From: Arthonia radiata
Taxonomy: Eukaryota > Ascomycota > Arthoniomycetes > Arthoniales > Arthoniaceae
DNA length: 64,000 bases
Assembly: GCA_002989075.1 (NCBI GenBank)
Contig: PSQN01000012.1
Span: 1,178,001 to 1,242,000, forward strand
Reading direction: 5' to 3'
Shown: positions 8,974 to 19,244 of the stretch, piece after piece
Layout: each line of letters starts with the position of its first letter
Position numbering within the stretch: position 1 is the first letter of the stretch
Position numbers and translations under genes: made by a program
Notes under the pieces: generated by a model
What the model was told of the DNA's origin: nothing
Seen by the model: only the letters and a program-made list of their open reading frames with translations
Database searches by the model: none

Positions 8974-10684
8974 AACAGCTCCGCCGCCGTCCTAGATATG
9001 GCCCAATTCAGCTCTCCCTGGGAAGCTTCAGACCAGAACTTCAAGACCATCGCATTTCTCGCCATATCATCCGGCGTCTACGGTTTCCCGCATAACGAGG
9101 TTGCTTACGTGGCCCTCGCGACCACTCGCCATTTCATCCAGCATGTTCAACAAAGTCATTCTCGTCCGCTTCACCGGCTCGCAACATTATCCATGCCATC
9201 GGACCAATCTATAATCACAAGGATTCAGACAGCTCCGCCGTCGTTCTCAACATGGCGTACTACAACACCCTCCGCATCGCAGCAAATCAGCAATTCAAGG
9301 CTGTCGCGTTTCCCGCGATCTCGACTGGGATCTACCGATACCCCCACTACGAGGCTGCCCTAGTCGCCCTCAGAACTGTTCGCCATTCCGTCCAGCATGT
9401 TCAACAAAGTCATTTTCGGGGTCTTCAAAATCTCAACGAAGACCCCTGCAAGGATTCCGGAGGATACGCTGCATACGTTCAGAACTACTACCAGAGCATG
9501 GCCGGCCAGCAAGGCCAGCGATCAGCCGATCAGCAGCAACAACAGTACGGCTATCCATATCGGCAAGGCTACAATGCAGGCAGTCCTACGCCAGGAGCAA
9601 GGTCGCTGGGTTACGCGATACGTATCAATCATCTCTCCTCATCGCCGAAGCGAACAACTTCAAGACCATCGCGTTCTGCGCCATCTCGACCGGCGTCCAC
9701 GGCTACCCTCACCACGAGGCCGCCTTCGTCGCTCTCAGAACTGTTCGCCATTTCGTCCAGCATGTTCAACAAAGTCATGTTCATCGACCATTCGGTCGAC
9801 TTGTTGAGCGACACATATCAATCGTGTCTCCTCATCGTCGACGCCTACCATTTCAAGAACATCGCCTTCTGCGCCATTTCGACTGGGAGTTACGGCTTTC
9901 CCCACGTCGAGGCAGTCTGGGTCGCCCTCAGCTCAGTTCCCTACTTCCTCAAGAAGGGCTACGGCCGCAACCTCGAGAAAATCATCTTCCTTGTCTCCAC
10001 CCTGGCGGACCTGCGCGCCTACGAGGAACTCCTTCCAAATGTCATTCCTCCCTCAGCGCTGCCAACCTGACCGGCGTCTACGGCTACCCGCACAACGAGG
10101 CAGCTTATGTCGCCCTTATGGGTATCGCCACTTCCTCCAGCATGTTCAACAAAGACATTGCCGGGGTCTTCACCCCAGGCCTACTCGATGCGCCCCGCGT
10201 ACTCGCCGTTCCGCGCAGGTTCCCTACCTCTACCGCGCTCCTACAGTCGCCCACCAACGCGACCTGGAGTGTCGAGCCGACGTTCTGCGCTGGCATTAAG
10301 CGCGTGACCCGAGCCGTGTGCCGCCTGCCACGCGTCACGTCCCGCCTAGGTATGAACCTTTACGCATGCATTACGTGTGGATAGTTGTACTGACATGCAA
10401 TAGCCTCCAGCATGTCCAACAAAGTCATCGTCGGGGTTTTCACCCTGGCAGACCTGCGCGCCTACGAGGAGCTCCTCCCGAAGGTCTTCCCACCGAGAAC
10501 GCCACCGACCTTCCGCGCCGATCGGATGCTCTCGTTCACTGAGAGGTGCGACTTCGTCCCACCTCCATATGCTCGCGTCGCCGTCGTGGCTACTCGCGAC
10601 TTCCTCCTGGAGGACAAATGTTTCATGTTCGACAGAATCATCTTTGTGGTGTTCACTCAGGCGGACCACGTGCGGTGGAGTTAG
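8974..10684 (+). pseudogene. tandem array of macro-domain (ADP-ribose-binding) pieces, decayed
   Basis: Six pieces of a macro domain follow one another. Macro domains bind or hydrolyse ADP-ribose. The loop-2 signature recurs as ISSGVYGFP (piece 1, from 8974), ISTGIYRYP (piece 2, 9183-9440), ISTGVHGYP (piece 3, from 9641), ISTGSYGFP (piece 4, 9834-10070) and TGVYGYP (piece 5, from about 10060). Piece 6 (10404-10684) keeps only the last strands. Piece 2 also keeps HAIGPIY, the strand before loop 2. Pieces 4 and 6 share LADLRAYEELLP, the usual C-terminal helix. A sentence of 20 bp beginning CCAGCATG and including TTCAACAAAGTCAT recurs with its CAG at 9139, 9393, 9758, 10138 and 10408. The pieces lie in all three frames, and no catalytic loop 1 (NAAN..GGGGV) is seen. 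A short intron (about 10350-10403) may precede piece 6. I read this as a duplicated and decaying locus; a multi-exon gene is the alternative. Confidence 0.6.
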
Positions 10685-11589
10685 TCAGTCAAATTTCACA
10701 TCTCAACCCAAGGGTGCCGGTTCGCGGCTGCTGTAGAGCTTTAGGAGGAGATAGTGCACAGTTAGACTGTAGAAACATGACAATACAAAACGGCCCTTCT
10801 TTCTTCTACTATTCGCATCTCTCGACTTAGACCTCCCTCTATTACGCCGCGCACGGAAACACCACCTCATGCGCTGACCGTAAACATGGTGATGCACCCT
10901 GCCTTGAATCCAAGCCCCACCTCTGCGATGAATCATGATCGTCTCGCACACATCATCTGTGTTTCTACGCGACTAACATCCGCATCGCTCATTCTTTTGT
11001 TCTTTGCAAATTCTGAGATCCTCGCGGGCACGAGCATGTCACTATCCTTCATGCTCACAAACTTCGAGCCTCCTCACTAGATCGTTTGCCTCCAAATCTA
11101 CCGTTTTCGAAGCGTCGCCTCCGAGTCGGGCCCCTTCCAGGCTTCAACCAATAGAATGCCGTACCTCCTACCAGCTGTCCATCTCGAAATGGTTTACGAC
11201 TGGACCCAACCGCCGTCGAGCGGAAACGACGCTCCTCGCTCGGATCCAGACTTGCGAGTTAACCGCAGCCTCTCCTCCTCGTCCCCAGGTCTGCAAAACT
11301 CCTCCTTGGCCAGCCTTTCTTCCGTCTCTCGGATCTCTTTCCGGCCATCCGTGGGACCCGCAAGATTGGAGAAATAACAGCTGGCAAGGCTTCGAGTTGA
11401 GTCAGCCGGACCCTTGTCGTTCAGTCAGAAAAGCGAAAGACGTTTCTGCCGGGGCATACGCTATCACTCGCTGCCTACGCAGCTGAAGCCTGAGTCTATG
11501 ACTCAATGAGCTTGGGCATTTGGGAAAGACGAGGATGCACGTAACTGAAGTCGACGCAAGGAAGCTCCCAGGAGATCTCGATCCATTGA

Positions 11590-11988
11590 AAGAACTTTTC
11601 ACCTACACAGCTTCGACTTTATGCATCAGCCTTCAAGGACGCGACTCGAGGAGAATTCAGGAGGTATGAAAGCAAGGCTTACAGCTGCGACGGTCCTGAT
11701 GCTTTCGAAGCGGCGTCACAGACACCTGAACACGAAGAAGTCAAAATTAGAACGGGCGCCACGGAGAACCACAAAACAGAATCATATTGTACTACGGTTA
11801 GAAAATTTCTCACGCCGCCGCGCTTTCCAGGAGCTCGTCGGGACCAAGAGAGGGAGGCGGAGGTCAGACAATGGACGATTGAATTCAAGGTCAGAGTTTC
11901 AGGAGACTGGATTGATCATCAGAGCTGTGACGGTGCTGTACGACCACGTAGCGGCTTGCGACCATACATGACGGCCTCGAGAGGTTAA
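11590..11988 (+). other. open stretch of 132 codons, possible last exon
   Basis: The frame ending in the TAA at 11986-11988 is open back to 11590 without an ATG at the start. A TACACAG acceptor-like site lies at 11604-11610. The reading looks protein-like in composition (for example FRRYESKAYSCDGPDAFEAA) with a balanced mix of charged and aromatic residues. I recognise no family, and no upstream exon was found. Confidence 0.2.
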
Positions 11989-13092
11989 GACCCGACGGGA
12001 ACAGCCTTCCTTCCCTGTGCGCTGCTCCAAACATAGTATGGCAGCCTGGGATTTTGCTGTATCCCTCCGTATTGCGATCGATTGAGGGAGGTGTCCAAGG
12101 TCAAAAGGTATTCATCATGAAGACTGGAGCGAGCAGAAAGAGAGGTTGAGGATACATGGGACATGATCCAGAAGACAACATGAGGAAGAAGAAGCGCCGA
12201 TGCCATGAGAGGCATGCTGGTGGAGCTTCCAAACGGACTATTCAACCGGTTGTCGCGCCGCAGAGAATCGCGTAGGGAGAAGAACTGTGTCGGTCGTCCA
12301 AGGCCGGTGATCAAGAATATAGCACGATCCCAAGCCGATTCTATTCTGCTTCTTGTGTAGCGGTGCCGTGCTCGTGCTTCCATCCCTTTGCAGGTATTCT
12401 AGCGATAGCCATAGCTGCTTCATTGTTCGAGAGGCTTCCAAATACGCCTGCAAATTCACTGCGCCGCCCAGTGGCGATGTTCCGGGGCATAATTAGGACT
12501 GATAATTCCACTGCGGACTGCTGCTCAACTTCGCCAAAGGCTATACGCGGCTAACGCCTGTAAATTGAATACTTCCCGGCCTGCGGCTAGTGCAATCGTT
12601 GGGTTCTGTCAAATCCCGCAGCGGCCACCATAACTGTAAACCCACGTTCTGAGGCTCTCAGTCGTCTCGCGTGCTTGCGCAGAACCTCCTGGAGGAGCGC
12701 ATAATGGATTAGCAATTTACTACGCGCTCTTCTCAGCGGATTTCCATCCAAAACACAGCGTGTAAGGGTCTCTCCGTAACGGCGAGCGCAGAATACAGAT
12801 CCACGTCATTAGCCGTGCTCGAGAAGGCTGCCCCACTCTTCCCAGCCTCCCTCTTCCTCTTACTACTCTTCATCATTCTTGCTATACAACTCACCTTCAT
12901 CATCTCTATCATATTCATCGTCTCCAGCAACTCTTTCACTGCCGCACATTAGCATCAGCAAGAGACTCTACTCCTGGAGAGCATCAGCAAGAAAGCTCAT
13001 GGATTGCAACAACTCACAGCACCACCGTCGGCCTCAACTGACCATGAAGCTCGTCTTTGGGTATTCCGCTCTTTCATGATCGCCACCATCAA

Positions 13093-13141
13093 CTCCTTGA
13101 TGAGACCAGCGTCAGGCGCTCCTTGATGAGACCAGCGTCAG
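13093..13141 (+). repeat. 26-bp tandem duplication
   Basis: CTCCTTGATGAGACCAGC followed by GTCAG occurs at 13093 and again at 13119, a perfect 23-bp match with a 26-bp period. A period not divisible by three would shift any frame through it. Confidence 0.8.
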
Positions 13142-13526
13142 CAACATCATCAGCATATCCTTGCACAGACTGACAGCCGGTAAGTATCATCATCCGCTCC
13201 AGCTCACTGTCTTCGCTCAAGCTGACCTTGATTTCAGAGTCAGACGGACTGCCTCCCTGCTCTTGCCCAATGAGCGGTGAAGCTCGCTTCATTCGAGCTG
13301 CCGCACAGGCAGGGAGAGCTTCTCCACGGCTTCTCCACCGGTAAAGCTGACATATTCGTCGGCGCTGTGGCTATCTCAAGCGAAGCCGCCACTCTCATGT
13401 CACGCCTTCATCTCTCAGTCTGAAGGTTAAGACTCACTCTTCCGTTCTTCCACTCGTCGAGCCCGCATCATCGTCTCCACTCATTAGCCAGTCTACCGCC
13501 GACCTTGCTCATACTGCCTTGCCTGA

Positions 13527-14090
13527 ACGCCAATCTTCAGCTACACACGAGCTTCTGAGCCAGACAGGGAAGGATCTCATCTCACCACCGCCAACATCTC
13601 CACCACCTTCGCAATCCTCACGTTTACTCGCTCTACCCTCACTCTCAGCGAGGTCACGGCTCAGCTCAACCAAGCCTTCCTCAAGGACCATACCGTCTCT
13701 TCACGGAACCGCCACCAACCTTACAAGCTCCACAAGGCATCCGCCGACTCCTTCCGCTCTCACTCTCAGCAGCCCCGCCGTTCAGCCCAGTCGAACCTTC
13801 CAAACGACCTTACCCGCTCTCCTCAGACAACCGCCGCCAGCCAAGCTCTCGGCAACCCTCTCAAAGACCTACCCTACCCTCCGCACCGGCAGCCTCACTC
13901 TTCAGCCTCACTCACGCTCGACCTCAAGCTCCATCACCTCCAACGCGACCACGCCGTCTTCAGACCGCCCTCCACTCCACAAATCAAAGCCCAGACACAC
14001 TCAAAGCCAACACTCCGACATCACAGCAAGCTCCGGGTGGGCGGGAGGGCGAGTTCGGGCTCCCATGTACGAGTGCGAGTGTACGGCTAG
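13527..14090 (+). other. open stretch of about 188 codons without ATG, possible exon
   Basis: The frame ending in the TAG at 14088 is open from 13527. It reads ANISTTFAILTFTRSTLTL and SEVTAQLNQAFLKDHTV, then becomes His/Ser/Pro-rich. Of the overlapping frames it looks the most protein-like, but it lacks a start and I recognise no family. Confidence 0.2.
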
Positions 14091-14127
14091 CTTGTACGAG
14101 TAGGCAAGAGATGGTAAAGGGCGTTGA

Positions 14128-14512
14128 GATGCTGGGCGGGGGCGGGCCCGGGTCAAAGTTTTGTGCTTTCCGGTATGTTTGGTCGAAGAGATGGAACGGG
14201 CTTTGTATGAGTATTGTACGGTATTGCTGTTTGGGGCTGCTCTTGTTTGGGGATGTGTTGTACGAGTGTTATATGAATATTTGTTTGGGGTTTGCCTGCG
14301 GGCGTGTATGGATATGGGTGTACGGGATAGGAAGAGATGGAATAGGGTGGGGACGCAGCTGGACGGGGGCGAGGCCCGGAATAAGTTTTTGCTTCTTCTT
14401 TTGGTATGTTTGGTCGAAGAGATGGATGAGGGTGGGGACGCAGCTGACGGGGGCGGAGGCCCGGAATAGGTTTTTGCTTTTTTCGGTATGTTTGGTCGAG
14501 GAGGTGGAAAAG
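14128..14512 (+). repeat. three diverged direct copies of a ~70-75 bp G/T-rich unit
   Basis: Copies lie at about 14128-14198, 14362-14425 and 14444-14508. Each begins with a GGGGGCG..GCCCGG block, then a GTTTTTGCTTT-like tract and GGTATGTTTGGTCGA, and ends in GAGGTGGA or GAGATGGA. The last two are nearly adjacent and share the flank GGTGGGGACGCAGCTG. No gene is assigned. The long antisense Pro/Ser/Thr-rich frame (14001-14684) follows from composition. Confidence 0.6.
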
Positions 14513-14639
14513 GTGTACTTACCGGCGGTGCTGGGGTGGTGGTGGGCTGTTTTTGAGTACTGTCAATGGATTGTTGTATGGATATACTTGTCTTCTCTGC
14601 TGCTTTGCTGTGATGTGCTCGTTTGTCTTTGCCAACGGT

Positions 14640-16371
14640 AGTGGTGTCTAAGCTGCATGCTTTCGTCGCCATCCTGGAGCCCATCTCATTCCATCTATAT
14701 TGATTTATTCACCCCAGCTTGGTGCCGCCGCCGCTCTACTTCTCCGATTCCACCGGGCCAAAGCCCAGCAGATACTCAACAATGGCATACCCTACTCTAC
14801 AGCCTCCAAGCAGCTGTGTCGGCACTGCGTAGATGTTTTCATCAACAAATGCCTCCGCTTCAGCTGTTCATAAACATAATTCAAGTCTACAGTCTACTGC
14901 TCAACCGCGCCTACGCGTCGAAATCAAGTGCTTCGTATACGTGTACCAGATCAAACGTTGCAGCATCAGGGCTCCTCAGTTGCCATTTGAACTCCATCGC
15001 AAAGCACGCCATTGCCCGGCGCTGTTCAATAGGAATCCTGCTGAAGATACAGATAGCAGTAGATGCTGGCTCGAGTGGCTTGGACAAGACACTCTGTTGA
15101 TTTGGGCATGGCAGTATCTGCGTTCGCATGACCCGCCTTCAATACTGTGCAAGTGTCCCGATGTAGGCTCCATGTGCTTGCTCACGATACCGTAATGTAT
15201 AGATCCTTGATCTTCATGCTCACTGAGTAGAGCGGGTGTACGCGACGGGGTATCGAACGAAAAGCCCGCAGCCTCCCGAGAAGAGCGTGCATGGATGAGG
15301 CCGCCGCCAGTCATCGGCATCTCAAACGCTGCTGGAGAGGGGTCACGAGACAATGCGGACGACTTCAGATGCTGCGACGTATTAATGGACCTCCGTGGGA
15401 TCCATCGCAGCTGCGGTCGCCGTCGAAGGGCACAGGATGGAAAGATCGCATCTCCTGTCCACACTGCGTCCTTAGCTCCAGACCTTGCGCGAGCGGGCTG
15501 TGTGGTGGCATTGAGCCCGATGCGCACCGTCAAGTACATTCTGAGTACTGTCGAATACATGGGGAGACGGTGTGTATAGCTTGGTTCTCCCAGGAATCCT
15601 CAAAACGCCACCGCAGGCCATCCTCGCCAGAATGCAACGTCCACACGGTCATAAAGTGGTACAATCGAGCCAGCTCGGTCTGCGAAGGCGTGCAGCTTTG
15701 CACACTGATCGCGCCTCAAATTCTCGAGCGAAAAGTTCATGTTTCGTTTCTCACAGCGCGTACCGATTTGGGCTCGAGTGGCGAGGAAATGGCTGTATGA
15801 ACCCGCATGATGTCCTCTTTTCAGCGTAAAGGCCCCTTTAGATAGCTACTGCCACTGTCACCATGAGTAGAGAAATCGGGAGTCGTCAGGCGATCAAATC
15901 GACGTCGAAATAAGGTATACAAGGTTTGAACACGGCGTGGACGGGGGGGGTCGGGCCACTAAGGTCGTGGAGTAACCATGTCGGGCGAAAGCGTATAGCT
16001 CGCTCCTTGGCGGCGCGGGCTTGAGTCTCTTGACTCCGTGAGCGTCTGACTTCACTGACCTTTGGCATCTTTCTCCCTTCACACTGCGCTGCTCCTCGCG
16101 CACCTTCACCCATTTCTTCCTCGTCTGCTCCGACTTCCACTACTTCCGCCTCACGCTCTCTTCTCCTACACTTCTTGTCCGCTCTTCCTCACTATTCGCA
16201 GCGCCCTGCTCTGTTTACCGCTGTCGATCGCGTCTTCACACTTCGACTCTGCATCTGGAGATGCAACTAGACAACGCGTCACAATTTGTCAAGCAAGCAA
16301 CAGCTGCTTGACTCTTCCATCACTTCTCGCTCGCATTAACTGCAGTCGTTCATTCTATTCAGTCTCGCATC
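14640..16371. other. intergenic, no supported gene; promoter at the right end
   Basis: Frames up to 194 codons exist on both strands (for example 14976-15560 minus and 15291-15800 plus), but they overlap antisense, lack recognisable motifs and have no convincing splice structure. The last 300 bp (about 16060-16370) are pyrimidine-rich, as is common just upstream of fungal transcription starts, and serve the transporter gene at 16372. Confidence 0.45.
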
Positions 16372-18011
16372 ATGGACTCGCCTCAGGCCTCAGCTCCACC
16401 GCCGTATCAGCAGTCTGGCCGAAGATCGGATGAATCGGTCGACTCCCAAGTCGAATTGACTTCAGTCCACGACAATCATCACCAATACGACGTTGAGTCT
16501 GATCCGCACGGTTCCCTCGGCTCTCCTGGCCCTTCCTTCACCGCCGCGCATCACGATCATGTCGAAGAAGCGGATACTCCCCAGGGCTCCACTAAGAAGG
16601 AGTGGACCATGTGGGCTGACAAGAATTTCGTCCATGAGATGATGATCGTCGTTCTACTTGTTGTCGCCTGGTATGTTCACCGGATCTCGCAATGGCTGTA
16701 TTCTCGCACTGACACTTTGTGCAGGTACACATTTTCGATCTCAATATCAGTAGTAAGTCATCTTGCAACACCGCAGCAGAGCTGTCAACCGGCTGACTTG
16801 ACTCCAGTATAACAAGTGGATGTTTGGTGACTCGCAGCTGAAGTTCAACTTCCCACTGTTTACGACCGCGTTCCACATGCTCGTTCAGTTCGGGCTGGCT
16901 TCGCTCGGCCTGTACCTGCGCCCGGATCTACGACCACGCGCGGCGTCTCAGGAAGGCAAGAACTTAGATGATCCGGAAACACCTCAGTCGCGCAAGCCTG
17001 TCATGGCAATGTCATACTATGCGTCCAGGATTGTACCTTGTGCAGTCGCGACCAGTCTAGACATCGGGCTAGGCAACACAAGTCTGAGGTTCATCACGTT
17101 GTCCTTTTTCAGTAAGTCCTGCTCATCGATGAGCTCAGTCGCTTCGCTAACACCCTCTAGCCATGGTCAAATCATCGACCCTGTTCTTCGTTCTCGGATT
17201 CGCCATCCTCTTCGGGTTGGAGAAGTTCTCGCTTCAACTCGCTGGGGTCATTCTCCTCATGATGGCTGGAGTTGTGCTGATGGTGTTTGGCGAAGCTGCC
17301 TTCAACATCGTTGGGTTCTTGCTCCTCATTACAGCGTCTGCCTGCTCAGGTATACGTTGGTCGGTCACACAGATCCTTCTCAAGCGCAATCCGGCAACCT
17401 CGAACCCTATCGCCTCACTCTACTATCTGACGCCGGTCATGTTTGTAGCCTTGTTGGTACTGGCCATCATGGTCGAGGGATTCGGTCCGCTATTTGAAGG
17501 ATTGGCAGCCCTTGCTGCGGAAAAGGGAACCGCTCTCACCATACTGATGCTCATTTTCCCAGGGTGTCTCGCGTTTGCGATGACCGTCTCTGAGTTTGGG
17601 CTCCTCCTGCGAACCAGTGTCGTTACGCTCAGCGTGTGCGGCATCTTCAAAGAAGTCCTCACCATTGGCTTCGGCAGCGCGATCTTTGGAGACGTCATGA
17701 CGCCGATTAACATTTCAGGACTACTGCTCACCATTCTAGCGATTGCCATGTACAACATCATCCGTGTTCGGAAGATGAACACATCGAGAGTACGTGGATT
17801 GCAAAATGAGACTGTAGAGGAACGAGCGCCCATGCTTTCAACCACTGATCGTTTTGACATTTCGACCGATCCGGTTCGCCGCAACCGAACCTTGAGCACC
17901 GCTGACTTGATTAGCCGGGGTCTAGGCACATCGGATTCCGATCCACATCCCGCAACATCCCATCGGAAAACCAGTGTCTCTTCGACGCAGAAGCACAGCC
18001 AGCCGACCTGA
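16372..18011 (+). CDS. SLC35C2/Ymd8-type transporter of the TPT/nucleotide-sugar family
   Basis: A drug/metabolite-superfamily transporter related to SLC35C2 and yeast Ymd8, expected in Golgi or ER membranes. The substrate is not known from sequence. Exons are 16372-16670, 16725-16752, 16808-17111 and 17161-18011, with introns of 54, 55 and 49 bp (donors GTATGT, GTAAGT, GTAAGT; acceptors GCAG, CCAG, CTAG). All phases join, giving 493 aa. Exon 2 is only 28 nt and completes the family motif WYTFSISISVYNKWMF. The N-terminal ~85 residues are a soluble His/Ser-rich tail. About nine or ten hydrophobic segments follow between residues 90 and 400, including LGNTSLRFITLSFFTMVKSS and the GIFKEVLTI segment near the end. 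A soluble Ser/Arg tail of ~85 residues closes it. Substrate is the main uncertainty. Confidence 0.85.
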
Positions 18012-19244
18012 ACGATCCTGATCGCAACGTCGAAGATCGCGGATTCTTCCGGCCCTGCTCGAAGGGTTACTACATTGTGACTTTCGTGAAGAATTCGACA
18101 CAGACTTGGTGGCGCACTACGTGGTTCTTCGAGTCCACCTCGGCCAACACCGTCATTCAGTAGTGCCAGCTACCTTACGCACGCCATGACGGACGTGCTT
18201 GCAAGCGTCGGGCCCTGATATGGTGCCACCGCCACACACACTTCCTTCCATTGTCACTGTCCGACACCCTTCCTCTGATTGTCACTGTCAGACGCCTTCC
18301 CACACAACTGTATTAGTACATTGGCGACTTCCGCCTGATTGTGTCAGAAGTTTGGCATTTGGCGACCAGGACACAAACTTGGATCACCATGGCCCTCGAA
18401 TCACACTGGCACGACTCGCCTGCTGAATCCATCGGCAATGGCTTGAGACTCGATCGTCCTTCAAGGACAGATGTAATGATGTATATCACGAAGAATGAAG
18501 GAGCAAAGAACTCCAAGATGACCAAACCCATCAACGATCTTCAGCGATCTGTGGTTTCTGCGTGCCATGGGCGCTCCCGCAGACATGCGGCTTCAATCAT
18601 GGGGCGTATCATTTTTATCCTCGTGCTGTGACCAGTCCTTGTGCACTCCTGCCGTCTCGTTCATTCTCATATGTTCGTCACTTCGGGCTAAATCCTACCG
18701 ACCCTGCCCTGAATGCATCTCCGGCGCAGTGACACCCACGGGCAACCTTGGCAGCGAGATATACTCGCGCTGTTAAAACACACCAGATAGCGTCTTAGAT
18801 CAGGACAACGGATACAAGACGATCTATAGCACCGTCCGAGCTGGGTTAACCCAAAGCCAGAAGCATTCTAAGATCACGTGATTCGGTGGAAGCCTGCCAA
18901 GAATTTGCCGCCTCGTGGGGCTGAACGAGTCAGTAGCGCGGGTTCTGCCCAGAACGGCGGACAGAGCCGTGGAGATTTGTCTTGTCACTGTCTTCAAAGG
19001 CCTTTGAGCTTCCATCGCATCTGCCTCCTTTCTCCGCTTAGCCACTGCCCTCACCTTTGCCGGCTCCTCTGACAATCTCATCAAACACCCGCAAACGCGC
19101 CAAAGAACTCGACATCATTTCAAGTAGCGTCGCGCACCCAGCGCGTCAAGCAGCCTCTCAACCAGACCCGTCCTTTGAAGCGCGCATTACCACAACCAGC
19201 CAGATCCGCACGGCATAGTGCAAGTCGTACTCAGTCGCACGGCC
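18012..19244. other. intergenic, no supported gene
   Basis: This 1.2-kb stretch holds the transporter 3' region and the NAB2 promoter. Short frames only. Around 18230-18300 the phrase ATTGTCACTGTC recurs about 40 bp apart. Nothing else stands out. Confidence 0.5.

Larger units (their letters stand above)
10685..13526. other. gene-poor stretch with scattered coding-like pieces
   Basis: No recognisable gene. Frames on both strands are short and compositionally ordinary. Two items stand out and are listed separately: an open stretch at 11590-11988 and a 26-bp tandem duplication at 13093. A possible small intron at about 13181-13239 (GTAAGT donor, GCTGAC branch, TTTCAG acceptor) hints at an old gene here. 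Confidence 0.4.

Noticed and set aside
14001-14684. 227-codon minus-strand frame rich in Ser, Thr and Pro
   Set aside because: It is antisense to the G/T-rich repeat units; composition alone explains the openness.
15291-15800. 169-codon plus-strand gene
   Set aside because: It overlaps an equally long antisense frame, and neither shows motifs, a promoter or splice support.
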